64,000 nt of DNA from Talpa occidentalis (taxonomy: Eukaryota > Chordata > Mammalia > Eulipotyphla > Talpidae): contig NW_023604295.1 of assembly GCF_014898055.3 (NCBI RefSeq), forward strand, positions 95,557,591-95,621,590, written 5' to 3'. The notes under the pieces are model-generated. The model did not search any database, was not told the DNA's origin, and saw only the letters and a program-made list of their open reading frames with translations. Position 1 is the first letter of the stretch; each line of letters opens with the position of its first letter. Shown piece by piece: positions 9,674 to 20,581 of this stretch. The position numbers and the translations under genes are program-made.

Positions 9674-10997
9674 GTATTATGTTTTTAAAAAGCTACTGAC
9701 AATTACAAACTTATCTCTTCTCATACCCATACCCAAAATTATCTCTCTACTTCTCCCTTAACTAAAAATTTGCTACTTAGTGGAACTAAGCTATTAAGTA
9801 TTCTTGGACTGAGAAACTGCTTTGATAGAGTGAATTCCATGAGAAAGCAGAGCATATTCAAATGACTTCTGCTTAGAACTTCATCCTCTTCCTCTTCAGG
9901 ATAATGTGAGGCAACTAATTAATATCCATAATAGGACAGAGAGCAGAATATTTGAGGTTTTTGAAGGAAGGTTAGAGGAATAGTCATCGTCAGCAAAGTA
10001 GGCTTTACTTAGGTTACTATGGATTTTTCCCTTTTTGAAAAGTGTGCTGCAAAACTTAGTAGTGACTTTATCATGGCAATTCTGTCTTTAATGTCTCCAT
10101 CAAATCATGTTCCTATGAAAATAATATAAACTATATGTAAACCACATGCTAAAGTCCAATACATTAGACAAAACAATCACACCAGTGGTTTCTAATTTCA
10201 TGTTGATCACAAAGTATCCCTTCCTGTCATGACTACAACTTGATAATATGTTGGGTTTGGGAGGAGTGGAGAGCCTCTGCAAGCCAAATATTCCCAATGT
10301 AAAGTGAAACTCTTAACTGGAAACTGAAAGTTAATGCAAACAACAGTAGTGTGTTGATACCATGTTGTTTGGAAAATGATGGGGAGGGAGATCACCTACA
10401 AGGTGCCAGTATCAAAAACTAGAAAAAAATGAGGGATTGGGGAATAGATGGAAGAAAGGGTTAAGTATCTGTGACATTACCTTTGATTTTAGAATACTGT
10501 TACAGCCATAGAGGATGGAGGCAGAATATTAAAGGCTCCTAATAATTTCAGTTTCTCAGAGCAGTCTGCTGAGAAAGTGGCAATAAAAGAACTTTGAGGA
10601 GAGTGGGAATGACTGGGACAGCCACTTCAGGGAATGGCAGGAAGGGTGAGATGGAGCTCGGGGGCCATACACTGGGAATGGTATTAATTGGTGCAGCCTT
10701 TGTGACTTTGCTCTGTTGGGATTGTGGTTTGAATCCAGCACACAAAAGTAGAATATTTATGATAGTTATTGAAGGTGAGGGTCAATGGTTGCCTACTTCA
10801 TGTTACAGTAACTGTGGTGATGGCAGTGGTAGGATGGACAAGATGGTGAGCCAAGTGTCAATCTTTAGAAGATAAGAGTCATGTTCCAGTTAGCGGTCTT
10901 AAATTTGCAAGGAACAGGTTTGTGTAGGTCATCCCTGAGATAGCCAGATGTTCACATATCCTGAGAACTGGAAATAAAAAGGAGTTGGTAGCTAACT
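9674..10997 (+). other. GK5 intron, mostly unassigned; weak L2-like stretch 10,440-10,970
   Basis: No gene signature. 10,440-10,970 has the G/A-rich, non-coding texture of old LINE2 relics but no decisive match. Confidence 0.35.
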
Positions 10998-11095
10998 GCT
11001 TTTCTTTTTTAAAATTAATTAATTAATTAATTAATTTTTGGATAGCATTTGATTTCTCCTCTCTGGTGTAGTCCCTGTAGTTCTCCTACCTTTTC
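10998..11095 (-). repeat. L1 3' UTR fragment, with (ATTA)n at 11,013-11,036
   Basis: TTTGATTTCTCCTCTCTGGT, then GTAGTCCCTGTAGTT, matches the reverse L1 3' UTR also present at 60,127. The ATTA tetranucleotide run sits where the poly(A) end would be. Confidence 0.6.
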
Positions 11096-11507
11096 TCAAA
11101 TGTTCTGATTCCTGCTTTTCTCCATAGGTCTGCTTTTTTTATTTTATTATTGACATTGCTCCATATTTTTGATTCCTCATAACTTTGCTTGTCATTATTT
11201 TCCTTGTGCTTTCTGCTCCTTCACAACTTGTAAATACACATAAATCTTCTCCTACCTTGTGTATCCTTCTACTTTTACCCCCTTATTCATTCCTGTTTGT
11301 CTTTTTCTCAGTGTTCATATTTTGCAGGAGAAGGAATCAACTTGGATCACCTTATCTTTTCAAGCTTGAATAGACTTTGCGTTAGTCTCTTCCTATGTTT
11401 TGAGAAGCAGTGGGACCAGGGCGTGGAACTTGACTGCTTTAGACAATAGGGCCTGTGAATTCAAGCAGTTTCCTTAGTGGAGGATGTGGCCAGCAAGTAC
11501 TATGAAT
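11096..11507 (+). other. GK5 intron, nothing recognised
   Basis: T-rich sequence with no identified element. Confidence 0.5.
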
Positions 11508-11522
11508 GCCATCTCTAGTTTT

Positions 11523-11853
11523 TGTTGTTTTTTTTTTTATATACATTTTTTTACATAATTTTTCATTTTTGCAAAATGTGTGCATTTTCATATTAGTTAT
11601 AGTCCCCATACAATTCCCACCCCCCTTATTTTGACCCTAATCCCTTTCTCCCTCCCACCGCCGTAGTGTGTCTGTGGTTTATAGTTGCTTGTTGATTTTG
11701 ATTTTTACTTTCTTATAATTAGTCTTTTTCTTGATCCCTTATTTAGGTTTTCTAAATTCCTGCTATGAGTGAGATCGGATCATGCTCAGCAAAATAAGCC
11801 AGAAAGAGAAAGAAAAATATCAGATGATCTTACTCATAGCAGGAATTTAGATA
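11523..11853 (-). mobile_element. Young L1 3' end with 5' inversion (twin priming)
   Basis: 11,523 to about 11,787 is the L1 3' UTR in reverse orientation, starting with its poly(T). From about 11,778 to 11,850 the sequence switches to forward ORF2 end (ATCATGCTCAGCAAAATAAG ... CTTACTCATAGCAGGAATTT). The two arms overlap by about 20 bases of L1. Flanked by GCCATCTCTAGTTTT / GCCGTCTCTAGTTTT at 11,508-11,522 and 11,854-11,868. Confidence 0.93.
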
Positions 11854-11868
11854 GCCGTCTCTAGTTTT

Positions 11869-13029
11869 GAGAGTGATTAGGTTGTCTGAGCTGTGGACAG
11901 GTGAAGGGAGAAACAGTGTAAGTTTGATAAGGAACTAAGTGAACATGGGAGAAAGGAAGTGTTAACGGTAGCTGCATACCTTTTAAAGATAAAAGGTAAT
12001 GTAGAATCTCTTCAGTTAGGTAATTAGGAAAAGTATTGTTTGTTCTTTGCCTCAACAAATGGGTATTGATCCCTGTGGGGTCAGATGTAGTTCCAGGCCC
12101 TGGAGACACATCAGAAAAGTTTCCACCTGCGACACATAGTGTAGCAGGGAAGGTAGCGTTTGAATAAACAACTGTACAAATATATGTGTTATAACCAAAT
12201 GAAATAAGGGGAAGTTATGGTGGGCCATGAAAACATGAGCGGGAACCTGATCTATCTGTGGGGTCAGAAGTTTTCCAAAAAATCTGAGCCAAGATTTGGA
12301 GGGCAGAGTAGAATTAAATAGGAGAACAGGTGGTAGGTTTTCCAGATAAACAGATGTTTCAAGACCCTGAAGCTTGAAGATACTTTTTCTAGAGACCCGC
12401 ATTTCCCAATAGCACTAGTGTGCCTTTGTTGTGATCTTATGCTGGTGTGTTGAAACTGTTCTATTTCTTGGCCAGGCTACTAGCTTTGGCAGGGTTTTCA
12501 TCTTCATGTGCCAGAATTGTCTTGCATTTCTGAGAATGAAAAGATGTATAAAAACTGCATTGCATTAATACATAATTCCAACTCAAGATTTTGGCTCTTT
12601 TGAAGGTTTTTCTCTTGGGTCATATCTGATATTAGACAACAAAACCATTCAACTAAGAAATAGAAATATTTATTTTGAATGTCTAACATACTGAGTGTGA
12701 ATTATGACACTGAAACACATATTTCCCATTTCATTTTTTTAATCGTCTCACTTGTGTCCTCAAAAAAAACACTCTACATAGTAATCAATTTTAGTGTAAA
12801 GTCCTTTTAGTTAGGAAAAAAGGGGGAAATACTAGGGCTACCTTTCATTTTCCTCATTTGTAAATCTGGATATTTAATAATCTCTTCTTCAGTTCCATTT
12901 CTTGGTATGAGCTCAACCAGAAGTTCAAAGTCCAATATCTGTAACACAACCTTGCTAAGGTCCCTTTTAAAAATTTATCCTAATATTTAACATAATTTTG
13001 GAACTACCATTTTATTTAAAATGAAACAT
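11869..13029 (+). other. GK5 intron; L2-like relic about 12,030-12,400
   Basis: 12,050-12,400 (CCAGGCCCTGGAGACACATC, later GAATAAACAACTGTACAAAT) resembles a LINE2-type relic. The rest is unassigned. Confidence 0.4.
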
Positions 13030-13300
13030 GGGGCCTCCCTCGTGGCGCGGGGGTTAAAGTCTCAACACTATCAAGCTATCCACAGCCACTGCAGCATGAG
13101 TTCAATCCCCGGCCAGGGAGGTGATCCAAATGGTGCATCAGACCTCTCCTGTCTCACCTGCTGCTCCCCTCAGCAGTGTATTTCAGTAGATCTGCCTGTT
13201 CTGCTCCCCACTGTCTCTAGTGAATCCTCTTACCCCCTGCACCTCTGGCCTATACCTCAGTTCTTGTATGCATAAATAAAGAAAAATCTTTAAAAAAAAT
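13030..13300 (+). repeat. tRNA-derived SINE (older type)
   Basis: Head GGGGCCTCCCTCGTGGCGCG, body with CCACTGCAGCATGAG, tail ATAAATAAAG. The flanking target duplication is decayed (AAATGAAACAT / TAACTAAACAT). Confidence 0.92.
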
Positions 13301-13411
13301 AACTAAACATTCTTTTTTTCTAACATGGCTATCTTTTTATTGTATATGTCTTCAAGCCAGTGCATATAATATAGAACAATGGTAACATATTCTTACTATC
13401 TCTTACTTTAG

Positions 13412-13515
13412 GCTCCATTGAATGACCCCTGTGCATGTGCCTCTTTTATGGGTTTGAAGCCTTCAACCAATAAATACCATCTTGTACGAGCAATATTGGA
13501 ATCAATAGCTTTCAG
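13412..13515 (+). CDS. GK5: GK5 coding exon with FGGY signature 2
   Basis: A 104-bp exon between acceptor CTCTTACTTTAG and donor GTACTAAA. It encodes APLNDPCACASFMGLKPSTN, then KYHLVRAILESIAF and two bases of Arg. The run from ASFMGL to HLVRAILE fits the FGGY-kinase C-terminal signature as I recall it (small residue, G-hydrophobic, seven residues, H/D/E/N/Q-hydrophobic, A, hydrophobic pair, E). This is strong support that the exon is functional and correctly framed. Intron phases: 0 in, 2 out. Confidence 0.97.
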
Positions 13516-13937
13516 GTACTAAAACCTGCCCTCTTCCTCAAACTGGATTACCATTTCCTTCTGTTAATTCCTATGAACTAGAAGTTTCTTAATTTTAACT
13601 GACATTTATACCTTTAGTCAACTTATACTATATATGATATAATCTGTTCTTCTTGATAATTTACCTTTTTATATTTAAGATCAGTACCATTTAGATTTGA
13701 TATTTGAAAATTGAATTTTTTTTAATATCCAGTTTCTTAAGTATGCCAGATTAAAACTTTAGACCTACAAAGGTTTTTGATCCTTATTCATGAAAAATTC
13801 TAACTAATAATGTTTGTTATATCAAAAGATTAAATCATTGAAGTTATTCCTCATGTTCCATAACAGTCTTCTTTTTCTGGGCAAGAGTAGCTTATTAAGA
13901 ATGTCACTGTCATGAATGTGGAATACTTGTAATGTTC
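13516..13937 (+). other. GK5 intron, nothing recognised
   Basis: AT-rich intron without repeats I can name. Confidence 0.55.
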
Positions 13938-13956
13938 AAGATTTTCTGTGATTATA

Positions 13957-14296
13957 GGGCCTCCCCGGTGGCGCAGTGGTTGAGCACTGGGCTGCAAAGC
14001 TGCCCGCAGCCTCTGCAGCGCCGGTTCAATCCCCAGCCACTGGGCGAGGGTCCCACATCGTGTGCAGACCTTTCCTGCCGCCCGCTGCTCCCCCTCAGCA
14101 GTGTATTTTGTCAGTCCGTCTGTTCTGCTCCCCCGCTCTGGCTCTGGTGAGTCCTCTCACCCTCCCACACTTCTGACTGTACCCAGTGCTTATATAAATA
14201 AATAAATAAATCTTAAAAAAAAAAAAAGAAATACTATATTACTGGGATAGGATGCCACTGCCATTGTAGGAGGAAAGTCTATTTAAAAAAAAAAAA
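13957..14296 (+). repeat. tRNA-derived SINE with 3' transduced sequence
   Basis: A young-type SINE (13,957 to about 14,227) ends in its normal (AAAT)n-TC-poly(A). It is followed by about 57 bases of non-SINE sequence (14,228-14,284) and a second poly(A). The outer flanks are a perfect 19-bp duplication AAGATTTTCTGTGATTATA (13,938-13,956; 14,297-14,315). The extra segment is inside the duplication, so it arrived with the element. Confidence 0.93.
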
Positions 14297-14315
14297 AAGA
14301 TTTTCTGTGATTATA

Positions 14316-14581
14316 AAATGATTATTTTTTTATTTGATGGAGTCTGTTAGATAATAAATATAGTATATCATCTTAATAGCTATCTGTTGAATTTGTGCTC
14401 TAAATTTTATCTGTAGGAATGGTAGTAGATTAAATTTATTTCCTAAAATAAAAATTTATGCTCTCTTGTATCAAAGGGAAAAGTGTAAAGCTTTGAACCC
14501 CTTGTTTACTTAATGACCTTGTTTATATTGACCTATAGTTAGCGTTATACAGTTTTAAACTATTTTTTAAAAAGATATGCT
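14316..14581 (+). other. GK5 intron, nothing recognised
   Basis: AT-rich, no features. Confidence 0.5.
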
Positions 14582-14838
14582 AGTTTTATTATTTTATTTA
14601 TTTGGGGTTTTTTTGTGTAGAAGAACTGGGGTGTAGGCCAGAGGTGCAGGGGGTGAGAGGATTCACCAGAGAAACAGAGTGGAGAGCAGAACAGGTGGAT
14701 TTACACTGCTAATGGGAGCAGTGGGCCAGATAGGAACGGTCTGATGGGCCATGTGAGTTAGCTCCCTAGCCAGGCATTTAACTCAGGCTGTAGTGGTGAT
14801 AATGCTGAGCCGTAATCCCTAGACCACCAGGGAGGTCC
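14582..14838 (-). repeat. tRNA-derived SINE, old diverged copy
   Basis: Head at right (ACCACCAGGGAGGTCC), T-rich tail at left interrupted by GGGG. Target duplication not recoverable. Confidence 0.88.
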
Positions 14839-14966
14839 TTAATATTTTCTTTTGACTATTTTATGTCATGTGCAGAAAACCACTGTGTTTATTTTCTAGA
14901 TTAGAAAAAATAGAGAATTCTAAGATACAAATTTCCTCTACATTGTTATTTTGTTTTTTAAACTAG

Positions 14967-15026
14967 AAACAAACAGTTATATGAGGTGATGCAGAAAGAG
15001 ATCCATATTCCAGTAACAAAAATCCG
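14967..15026 (+). CDS. GK5: GK5 coding exon (short, 60 bp)
   Basis: Acceptor TTTAAACTAG, donor GTATGTAA. With the carried-over bases it encodes R-NKQLYEVMQKEIHIPVTKI-R. This links the FGGY signature helix to the ADGG nucleotide-binding loop in the next exon. Phase 2 in and 2 out, consistent with both neighbours. Confidence 0.95.
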
Positions 15027-15529
15027 GTATGTAAACCCTGTTTCTAATAGATTTAATTAGAAATAAGTGGTAGTTGCTATTAGTACTTTCATCATTATGC
15101 TTATTTAGGATTTCAAAAAGAAGTTATGCCTAGCTTCTTTGCGACAAAATTCTTGGCCATAGGAATTTGAGAAGGAAAGGAAAACTTATTTGGATTTATG
15201 GAAAATTTAATTCAATGTGAAATTTGGGAGGATCTTAGTAGCCATATGTATATTATTGAAATCTTTAAAATTTCTTTTTTGGGGGTACACGGCTATCATT
15301 TTGGTGTGGAAGCATCAAATTTTCTTTGCTGGAATATCCAAATGAATTTCTATGTTGGCCTATTTCATTTGCCCTACTTTGAACTGGTCCCACGACAAAC
15401 TGGGCAGATGGGAAAGTGCTTAGCAGAAAAAAAAGAAAGTTTTAGAGATTACCTAGTGAGGTCCTCCACCTTCACATCAGTGCTAAGTGAGAAAACCTTG
15501 GAGTTAAAACATTAAACCCTCTGGTGGAA
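15027..15529 (+). other. GK5 intron, nothing recognised
   Basis: Contains an uninterrupted 105-codon frame at 15,198-15,515 with no recognisable domain, taken as chance. Confidence 0.5.
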
Positions 15530-15705
15530 GACTATGGGTATCATGCTGGTGGGTGTGGTATAGTAGAATATATCTAAAGAGGTGTGATCCTATACCTCTG
15601 AATCACATACAGCGTTGTAAACCAATGTTATGTCAGTTAAAAAAATAGATCAATAAAAACAAAAAGTTAAAAATAAAAACAAGAATCTAAAAAAAATATG
15701 TGGGC
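15530..15705 (+). repeat. Old L1 3' end
   Basis: GATCCTATACCTCTGAATCA, then TGTAAACCAATGTTATGTCA, before A-rich tails resembles the terminal 3' UTR of mammalian L1. A related end lies at 62,720-62,930. Confidence 0.55.
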
Positions 15706-15775
15706 CATTTAAAAGGGGTCAGTAATGTTTTTATGATTTTATTGCATTAATTTATCTCATCTTATATCCCCACAG

Positions 15776-15909
15776 GGCAGATGGAGGAGTTTGTAAGAAC
15801 AGTTTTATCATGCAGATGACTTCGGACCTGATTAATGAGAATATAGACAGACCAGTCCATGTTGACATGTCGTGCCTAGGTGCAGCTTCTCTAGCTGGCC
15901 TTGCTGTTG
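15776..15909 (+). CDS. GK5: GK5 coding exon with ADGG nucleotide-binding motif
   Basis: A 134-bp exon (acceptor ATCCCCACAG, donor GTATGAGT). It reads ADGGVCKNSFIMQMTSDLIN, then ENIDRPVHVDMSCLGAASLAGLAV. The DGG...N...MQ...D pattern is the adenosine/phosphate-binding loop of FGGY kinases, and GAASLAG is the conserved C-terminal alanine/glycine-rich helix start. Phase 2 in, phase 1 out. There is no disruption. Confidence 0.97.
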
Positions 15910-17477
15910 GTATGAGTGGATTTTATAAAAACTAGAACTTTTTTGCACAGTATTTCTTAGCATTTTTCCTCCCAAGTTGCAAAATAATAGAATCTGTAGA
16001 ACCTTACTGTCTAATAAACACTATATGTATATATAGCTATATGTATGTGAGCTATATGTATGTATAGCTCACAATACTCCTGTGATCTCTGTGGTGGGTC
16101 TGATCACACTTTTCCCATCCACACTTCACTCCTTCAGTCAGAAGTAATATGAGACAAGACAGGTAATTGACAACTGTTTTTGTGTTTAATAAAGAACAGT
16201 CAGTGGGTAAACTTTTTGAGTATATAGGCTTTATCTTTGGCATTAGAGACCATTGTACTCTTATTTATGGAACAGTATCTGTTGAGTACATTGCTACATG
16301 ATAGTCACTGCTCAGAATAAAGAATTTTAGAGACAGTCCCTGCCGTTGGAGTCTGTGCTGGAGCAGTCAGAGAAGCAACCAATTACTGTGATACACCTAG
16401 CAGACATAGTGTTGTGGAAGCGGTGTAGGCATTTTAGAGGAGGCAACATATAGCTCAGTTTTGAAGACGTTAGCAGTCAGTGGTCCCATAGAGAAAGCAG
16501 ATCTTGTAAATGTTGCTATAATAGGTGCTTACATGGTGAGACAAATGCTAATGTGGTGAGAACAAGTGGGCTGGAGAGGTACTTCGAAGTCCAGTTGTGT
16601 TGGACTGCTCATAAAGAGGACTTCAGACTTGATCTTGAAGGCATTGGAGAGCCACCCAAAGAATTTGAAGCAGGGAAGCACTTGGAAAGATCTGCATTTG
16701 AACAGATCACTTAGGCAATTAAATGAAAGAATTAGTTGGGAGGGGTAAAGAATGAGACTGGGGAGGCCAATTAGGGAGCTCCCTAGGAAACTGGATGATG
16801 CCTTGAGACACAGAGAGTATTTGAATTTGTGAGAATTATGTGTACAGAATAATAACAATGTATATGGAAAGGAGGAATGTTCGTGTAAAACAGGATATTT
16901 TACAAGTAACGATTTAGGATAAAATTTAGCATATCAAAGTTGCAAAATCCAAACAGCATGAAACCTTGGTTATTTCAATTTAAACTTGTTCCTACTGAGT
17001 AAAATTAAAACAATTTATTTCAATTGTTTATTAATTGACTGATTAATTCAATTTGAAGAAAATAACTTTCCTTTAATCATTCCCACTTGCAGATTTATTT
17101 AAGTTCCTTTGTATGTTTCAACTCTTACAAATTGAATATAGTTGATCTTCTTAATGCTTTCACATGCCTGACTTAGCAAACAATAGAACTGTACTCAGGA
17201 AAATCCCAATTCTTAAAAAACTCCTATAAGTTGAATAAATTAAACTTAAATTCTCATAACCATTTTAATGTTATTTATAAGGTTAATCATATTCTTTCTA
17301 TACTTTTTCACACTGTAAGACTAAATATATCTTGTTTTCTTGAACATTTAAAACACTAACAAACATAAATTATTCTTACTTGTAACACCAGCTCTATTAT
17401 ATCATTATATCTGTATTTAATTCAGACTTTTTCTATACAAAGATACTTAACTAACTCCTAAAAGCAGTTTGAAGATT
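15910..17477 (+). other. GK5 intron; L2-like relic about 16,330-16,860
   Basis: 16,330-16,860 (GGAGAGCCACCCAAAGAATT...GAACAGATCACTTAGGCAAT) looks like a diverged LINE2-type element. 16,021-16,072 is a TATATGTATG short-period repeat. The rest is unassigned. Confidence 0.4.
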
Positions 17478-17657
17478 TTTAATTTTCATTTATCAAGGTG
17501 ACATTGGTTTACAACACTGTATTTGATTCAGAAATGTAGCATCCTACCTCTTTTATGCTACCATATCACACCCATCACCCAGGCACCCACAGCCTACCAG
17601 AGTCTATGTGCTTCCTCTCCCCACTGATCTCCCACACTCCTGTGTAGTCTTAATTCT

Positions 17658-17713
17658 TTTTTTTTTAAGATTTATTTATTTATACATACAAGAACCGGGG
17701 TACAGGCCAGAGT

Positions 17714-17746
<33 letters not shown>

Positions 17747-17960
17747 GAGGGGTTAGTGAGAGGATTTACCACAGACAGAGCAGGGAACAGAACAGGCAGA
17801 TTGACTGAAGTACACTGCTGAGGGGAGCAGTGGGTGAGTCAGGAAAGGTCTGCTGCGCCATGTGGGTCACCTCCCAGGCTGGGGATCGAACTTGTGCTGT
17901 AGTGGCTGTGGTAAGCTTCATAGGTTGTGTCTTAACCCCTTGCGCCACCAGGATGCCCGG
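17658..17960 (-). repeat. tRNA-derived SINE with internal poly(T)
   Basis: Flanked by TAGTCTTAATTCT (17,645-17,657; 17,961-17,973). A 33-base T run at 17,716-17,748 lies inside the SINE body, between the CAGGCCAGAG and GGGTGAGAGG landmarks, where other copies have only a few bases. Confidence 0.9.
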
Positions 17961-18184
17961 TAGTCTTAATTCTACAAGTCATACTGTAGAGTTGGTTTTT
18001 GGTTTAGTTTTGTCTGACTCTTTGATTTCATTCTCTATGCTCCATATTTGAGTAAAATCATCTGATGTTTGTGATTCTGGCTTATTTTGCTTAGCATAAA
18101 TACCACCGTTACATCCATATTGTCACAAAAGGCAAGAGTTCATCTTTTTTTATAGCTGAGTAGTATTGCATTGTATATATGTGT

Positions 18185-18250
18185 ATATAAGTGTGTGTGT
18201 GTGTGTGTGTGTGCGCGCACGCACGCATGCAGCTATATATATATATATAC
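18185..18250 (+). repeat. (GT)n-(CG/CA)n-(TA)n alternating tract
   Basis: About 60 bases of nearly unbroken alternating purine-pyrimidine sequence (GTGTGTGTGCGCGCACGCAC, then GCATGCAGC and TATATATA), expanded from the CATGTA-type L1 segment it sits in. Confidence 0.9.
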
Positions 18251-18775
18251 CACATCTTAATTCACTCATCTGTTCATGGGCACTTAGGTTCTTCTATGTC
18301 TTGACTATTGTAAATAGTGCTACAATGAACATAGGGGTGCATAGCTCTCTTCGAATGAATGTTTTTATATTCCTGGTAGATACCCAGAAGTGGAATTGCT
18401 GAATTGTGTGGTAGATTTGTTTTAATATTTTAAGAAACTGCTATACTACTTTCCATAGTGACTGGGCCAGTCTATATTCCCACCAGCAGTGTACCAGGGT
18501 TCCCTCTTTTTCCACATCCTTACCAACTCATTTCTGGAGTTTGATTTTGGCAATTCTCATAGGTGTGAGGTGGTATCTCGTAGTTTTGATTTGCATTTCC
18601 CTGATAAGTGACGATGACCATTTTTTCATATGCCTTTGTCCATCTCTACGTTTTAGTATTTCATTGCGTAACTATACCATGATTTATTTGTTCACCTGTT
18701 GATCTTTGTCTGAACACATTTTTTCATTTCTATTGGGTAAATATCTAAAAAGTAGAATGACTGAGTCATAACTAC

Positions 18776-19345
18776 CCAAAGGACACAAAAACATTGATTC
18801 AAAAGAATACCTGTACCCCTGTGTTTATTGCAGCACTATTTATAATAGGTAAAACCTGGAAACAACCCAAATGCCCAAAAATAGATGACTGAATCAAGAA
18901 GATGTGGTACATATATACACACAATGGAATACTATTCAGTAATCAAAAAAGATAAACTCATGCCATTTGTAGCAACACGGATGGAACTAGAAGGAATTAT
19001 GCTCAGTAAAATAAGCCAGAAGGAAAAAGAAAAACGTCAGATGATTTCACTTATAGGAAGAATGTAAGGGAACCAAATAAGACATCGGGAGAAAAAAATA
19101 ATAACAATACAAAATACAACAAAACAAAACAAAAACAAGCAGATAATTATAAACCAAAGATATCCTGCAGGGGAGGAGGAGGGAGAAGGATCAGAGGGAG
19201 GGAGGGAGAGGCACAGGGGACTGTGATGATGGTGCATGGGTGCACTGGTTAAGGAAATTTTATGGGGACCACACCTGGGGTGGGGGGGAAGCAAACATTG
19301 TTTAAAAATGAACAATGATGTAAAAAATATATAAATAAAAAGAAA
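18776..19345 (+). repeat. L1 ORF2 end and 3' UTR, 5'-truncated
   Basis: Starts in ORF2 (ACCCAAAGGACACAAAAACA), passes CCCAAATGCCCAAAAATAGA and the ATAAGCCAGAA block, then a G-rich 3' UTR (GGGAGGAGGAGGG-type) and an A-rich end at 19,345. It abuts the reverse-oriented older L1 on its left. Confidence 0.85.
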
Positions 19346-19484
19346 AAATAAAAGTATGTATGCTTTAAAGTATAAATATTAAAAATTCTGAAACAGGGAT
19401 TTTTAAGAACCTATTTTTTATGACTAGATTTATTCAATTTTAATATGTGAATAAAAGTTATTTTTAGTCTTTTAAAACTCCTAT

Positions 19485-19810
19485 GGGCCTCCCTGGTGCA
19501 GCAGCGGTTGAGCGCTGGGTTGCGAAGCTGCCCGCGGCCTCTGCAGCGCCGGTTCGATCCCCGGCTGCTCCCTGGCCACTGGAGGAGGGTCCCACATGGC
19601 GCGCAGACCTCTCCTGCCGCCCGCTGCTCCCCTCAGCAGTGTACTTCGGTCCTTCTGCCTGCTCTGCTCCCTGCTCTGGCTCTGGTGAATTCTCTCACCC
19701 TCCCGCACTTCTGACTGTACCCAGTGCTTGTATAAACAAACAAACAAATAAATAAAAATACATGCCTCTTTAAAAAAAAAAAAATTCCAAAAAAATAAAT
19801 AAATAAAAAA
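19485..19810 (+). repeat. tRNA-derived SINE, young type with CATGCCTCT tail block
   Basis: Flanked by TAAAACTCCTAT (19,473-19,484; 19,811-19,822). The tail is (CAAA)n AAATAAAAATACATGCCTCTTT poly(A), the third member of the marked tail group. Confidence 0.95.
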
Positions 19811-19822
19811 TAAAACTCCTAT

Positions 19823-20581
19823 AAATTCATTTCTTTAAATATAAGTAGCCTATAATCCTAACTTTGAAAATAGATTGTAACCGGACAAAAATTTCTAGAA
19901 GAAAATATTTTGTATGTAAACTTTATTGGTAAGAGAAAATGTTCTTTATGAAAACTTGTTGACTTATTAGTACTTCAGGTGAGATGTATTATATTTCTTA
20001 ACAAGACATCTCTACCTTTCTAGATTACTTATGATCATAGTTATCAGTGTGCTTCCTTGCTCCTTTTTATTGTAAATCAGATTGTCCTCTTTGTAAAAAA
20101 TAATATATGCAAAAACTGCAATAGTATCTTCAACTAGAATTTAAATAATTTATATGAAATACAATAATTTGAATAAAAGCTATTACATTCCTAACTTTGA
20201 AATTTGTGCATATCCCGAGGAGTTGCCTTTTATATGAAGATACCTGACAGTTTTAATTTATCTTTGGTTTATTAGTTATATAAAAAGAAATTATACAATT
20301 TCTTGCTTTTTTTTTCTTCTTACTAATAGTAAGTCATGAAATTTAATGATAACGATTGATTGGTACCCTGCCACATAAAACTAAACCTGATGGTTAGAAC
20401 CTAAAAGATTTGAAAAGCCTATTGTGCTTATTCCCAGGGATAATCAATCTAATAAAATATTTTGGATTATGTTTTAAAATAAGTGTTTTCCTTTATATCA
20501 ATTCATATAGGTTTGTGGGTAAACTTTATGCATTAATTCATTATTTGCCTTAAAATCTCATAATAATTTTTCTCCCTATAG
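19823..20581 (+). other. GK5 last intron, nothing recognised
   Basis: AT-rich sequence lacking SINEs, ending in the acceptor TTTCTCCCTATAG. Confidence 0.55.

Larger units (their letters stand above)
17478..18775 (-). repeat. Old L1 (3' UTR to ORF2), interrupted by a SINE
   Basis: Reverse L1 from TCAAGGTGACATTGGTTTAC (3' UTR) through TTTTGCTTAGCATAAATACC, GAAGTGGAATTGCTGAATTG and TTCCCACCAGCAGTGTACCA to about 18,770. ORF2 is broken by stops. Confidence 0.8.

Noticed and set aside
15198..15515. 105-codon frame in a GK5 intron
   Set aside because: No similarity I recognise, hydrophobic patchwork, and it is not joined by plausible splice sites to GK5.
19485..19560. tRNA gene calls at SINE heads
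   Set aside because: A-box and B-box motifs are present, but the sequence does not fold as a complete tRNA and the units are repeated with SINE bodies and tails.
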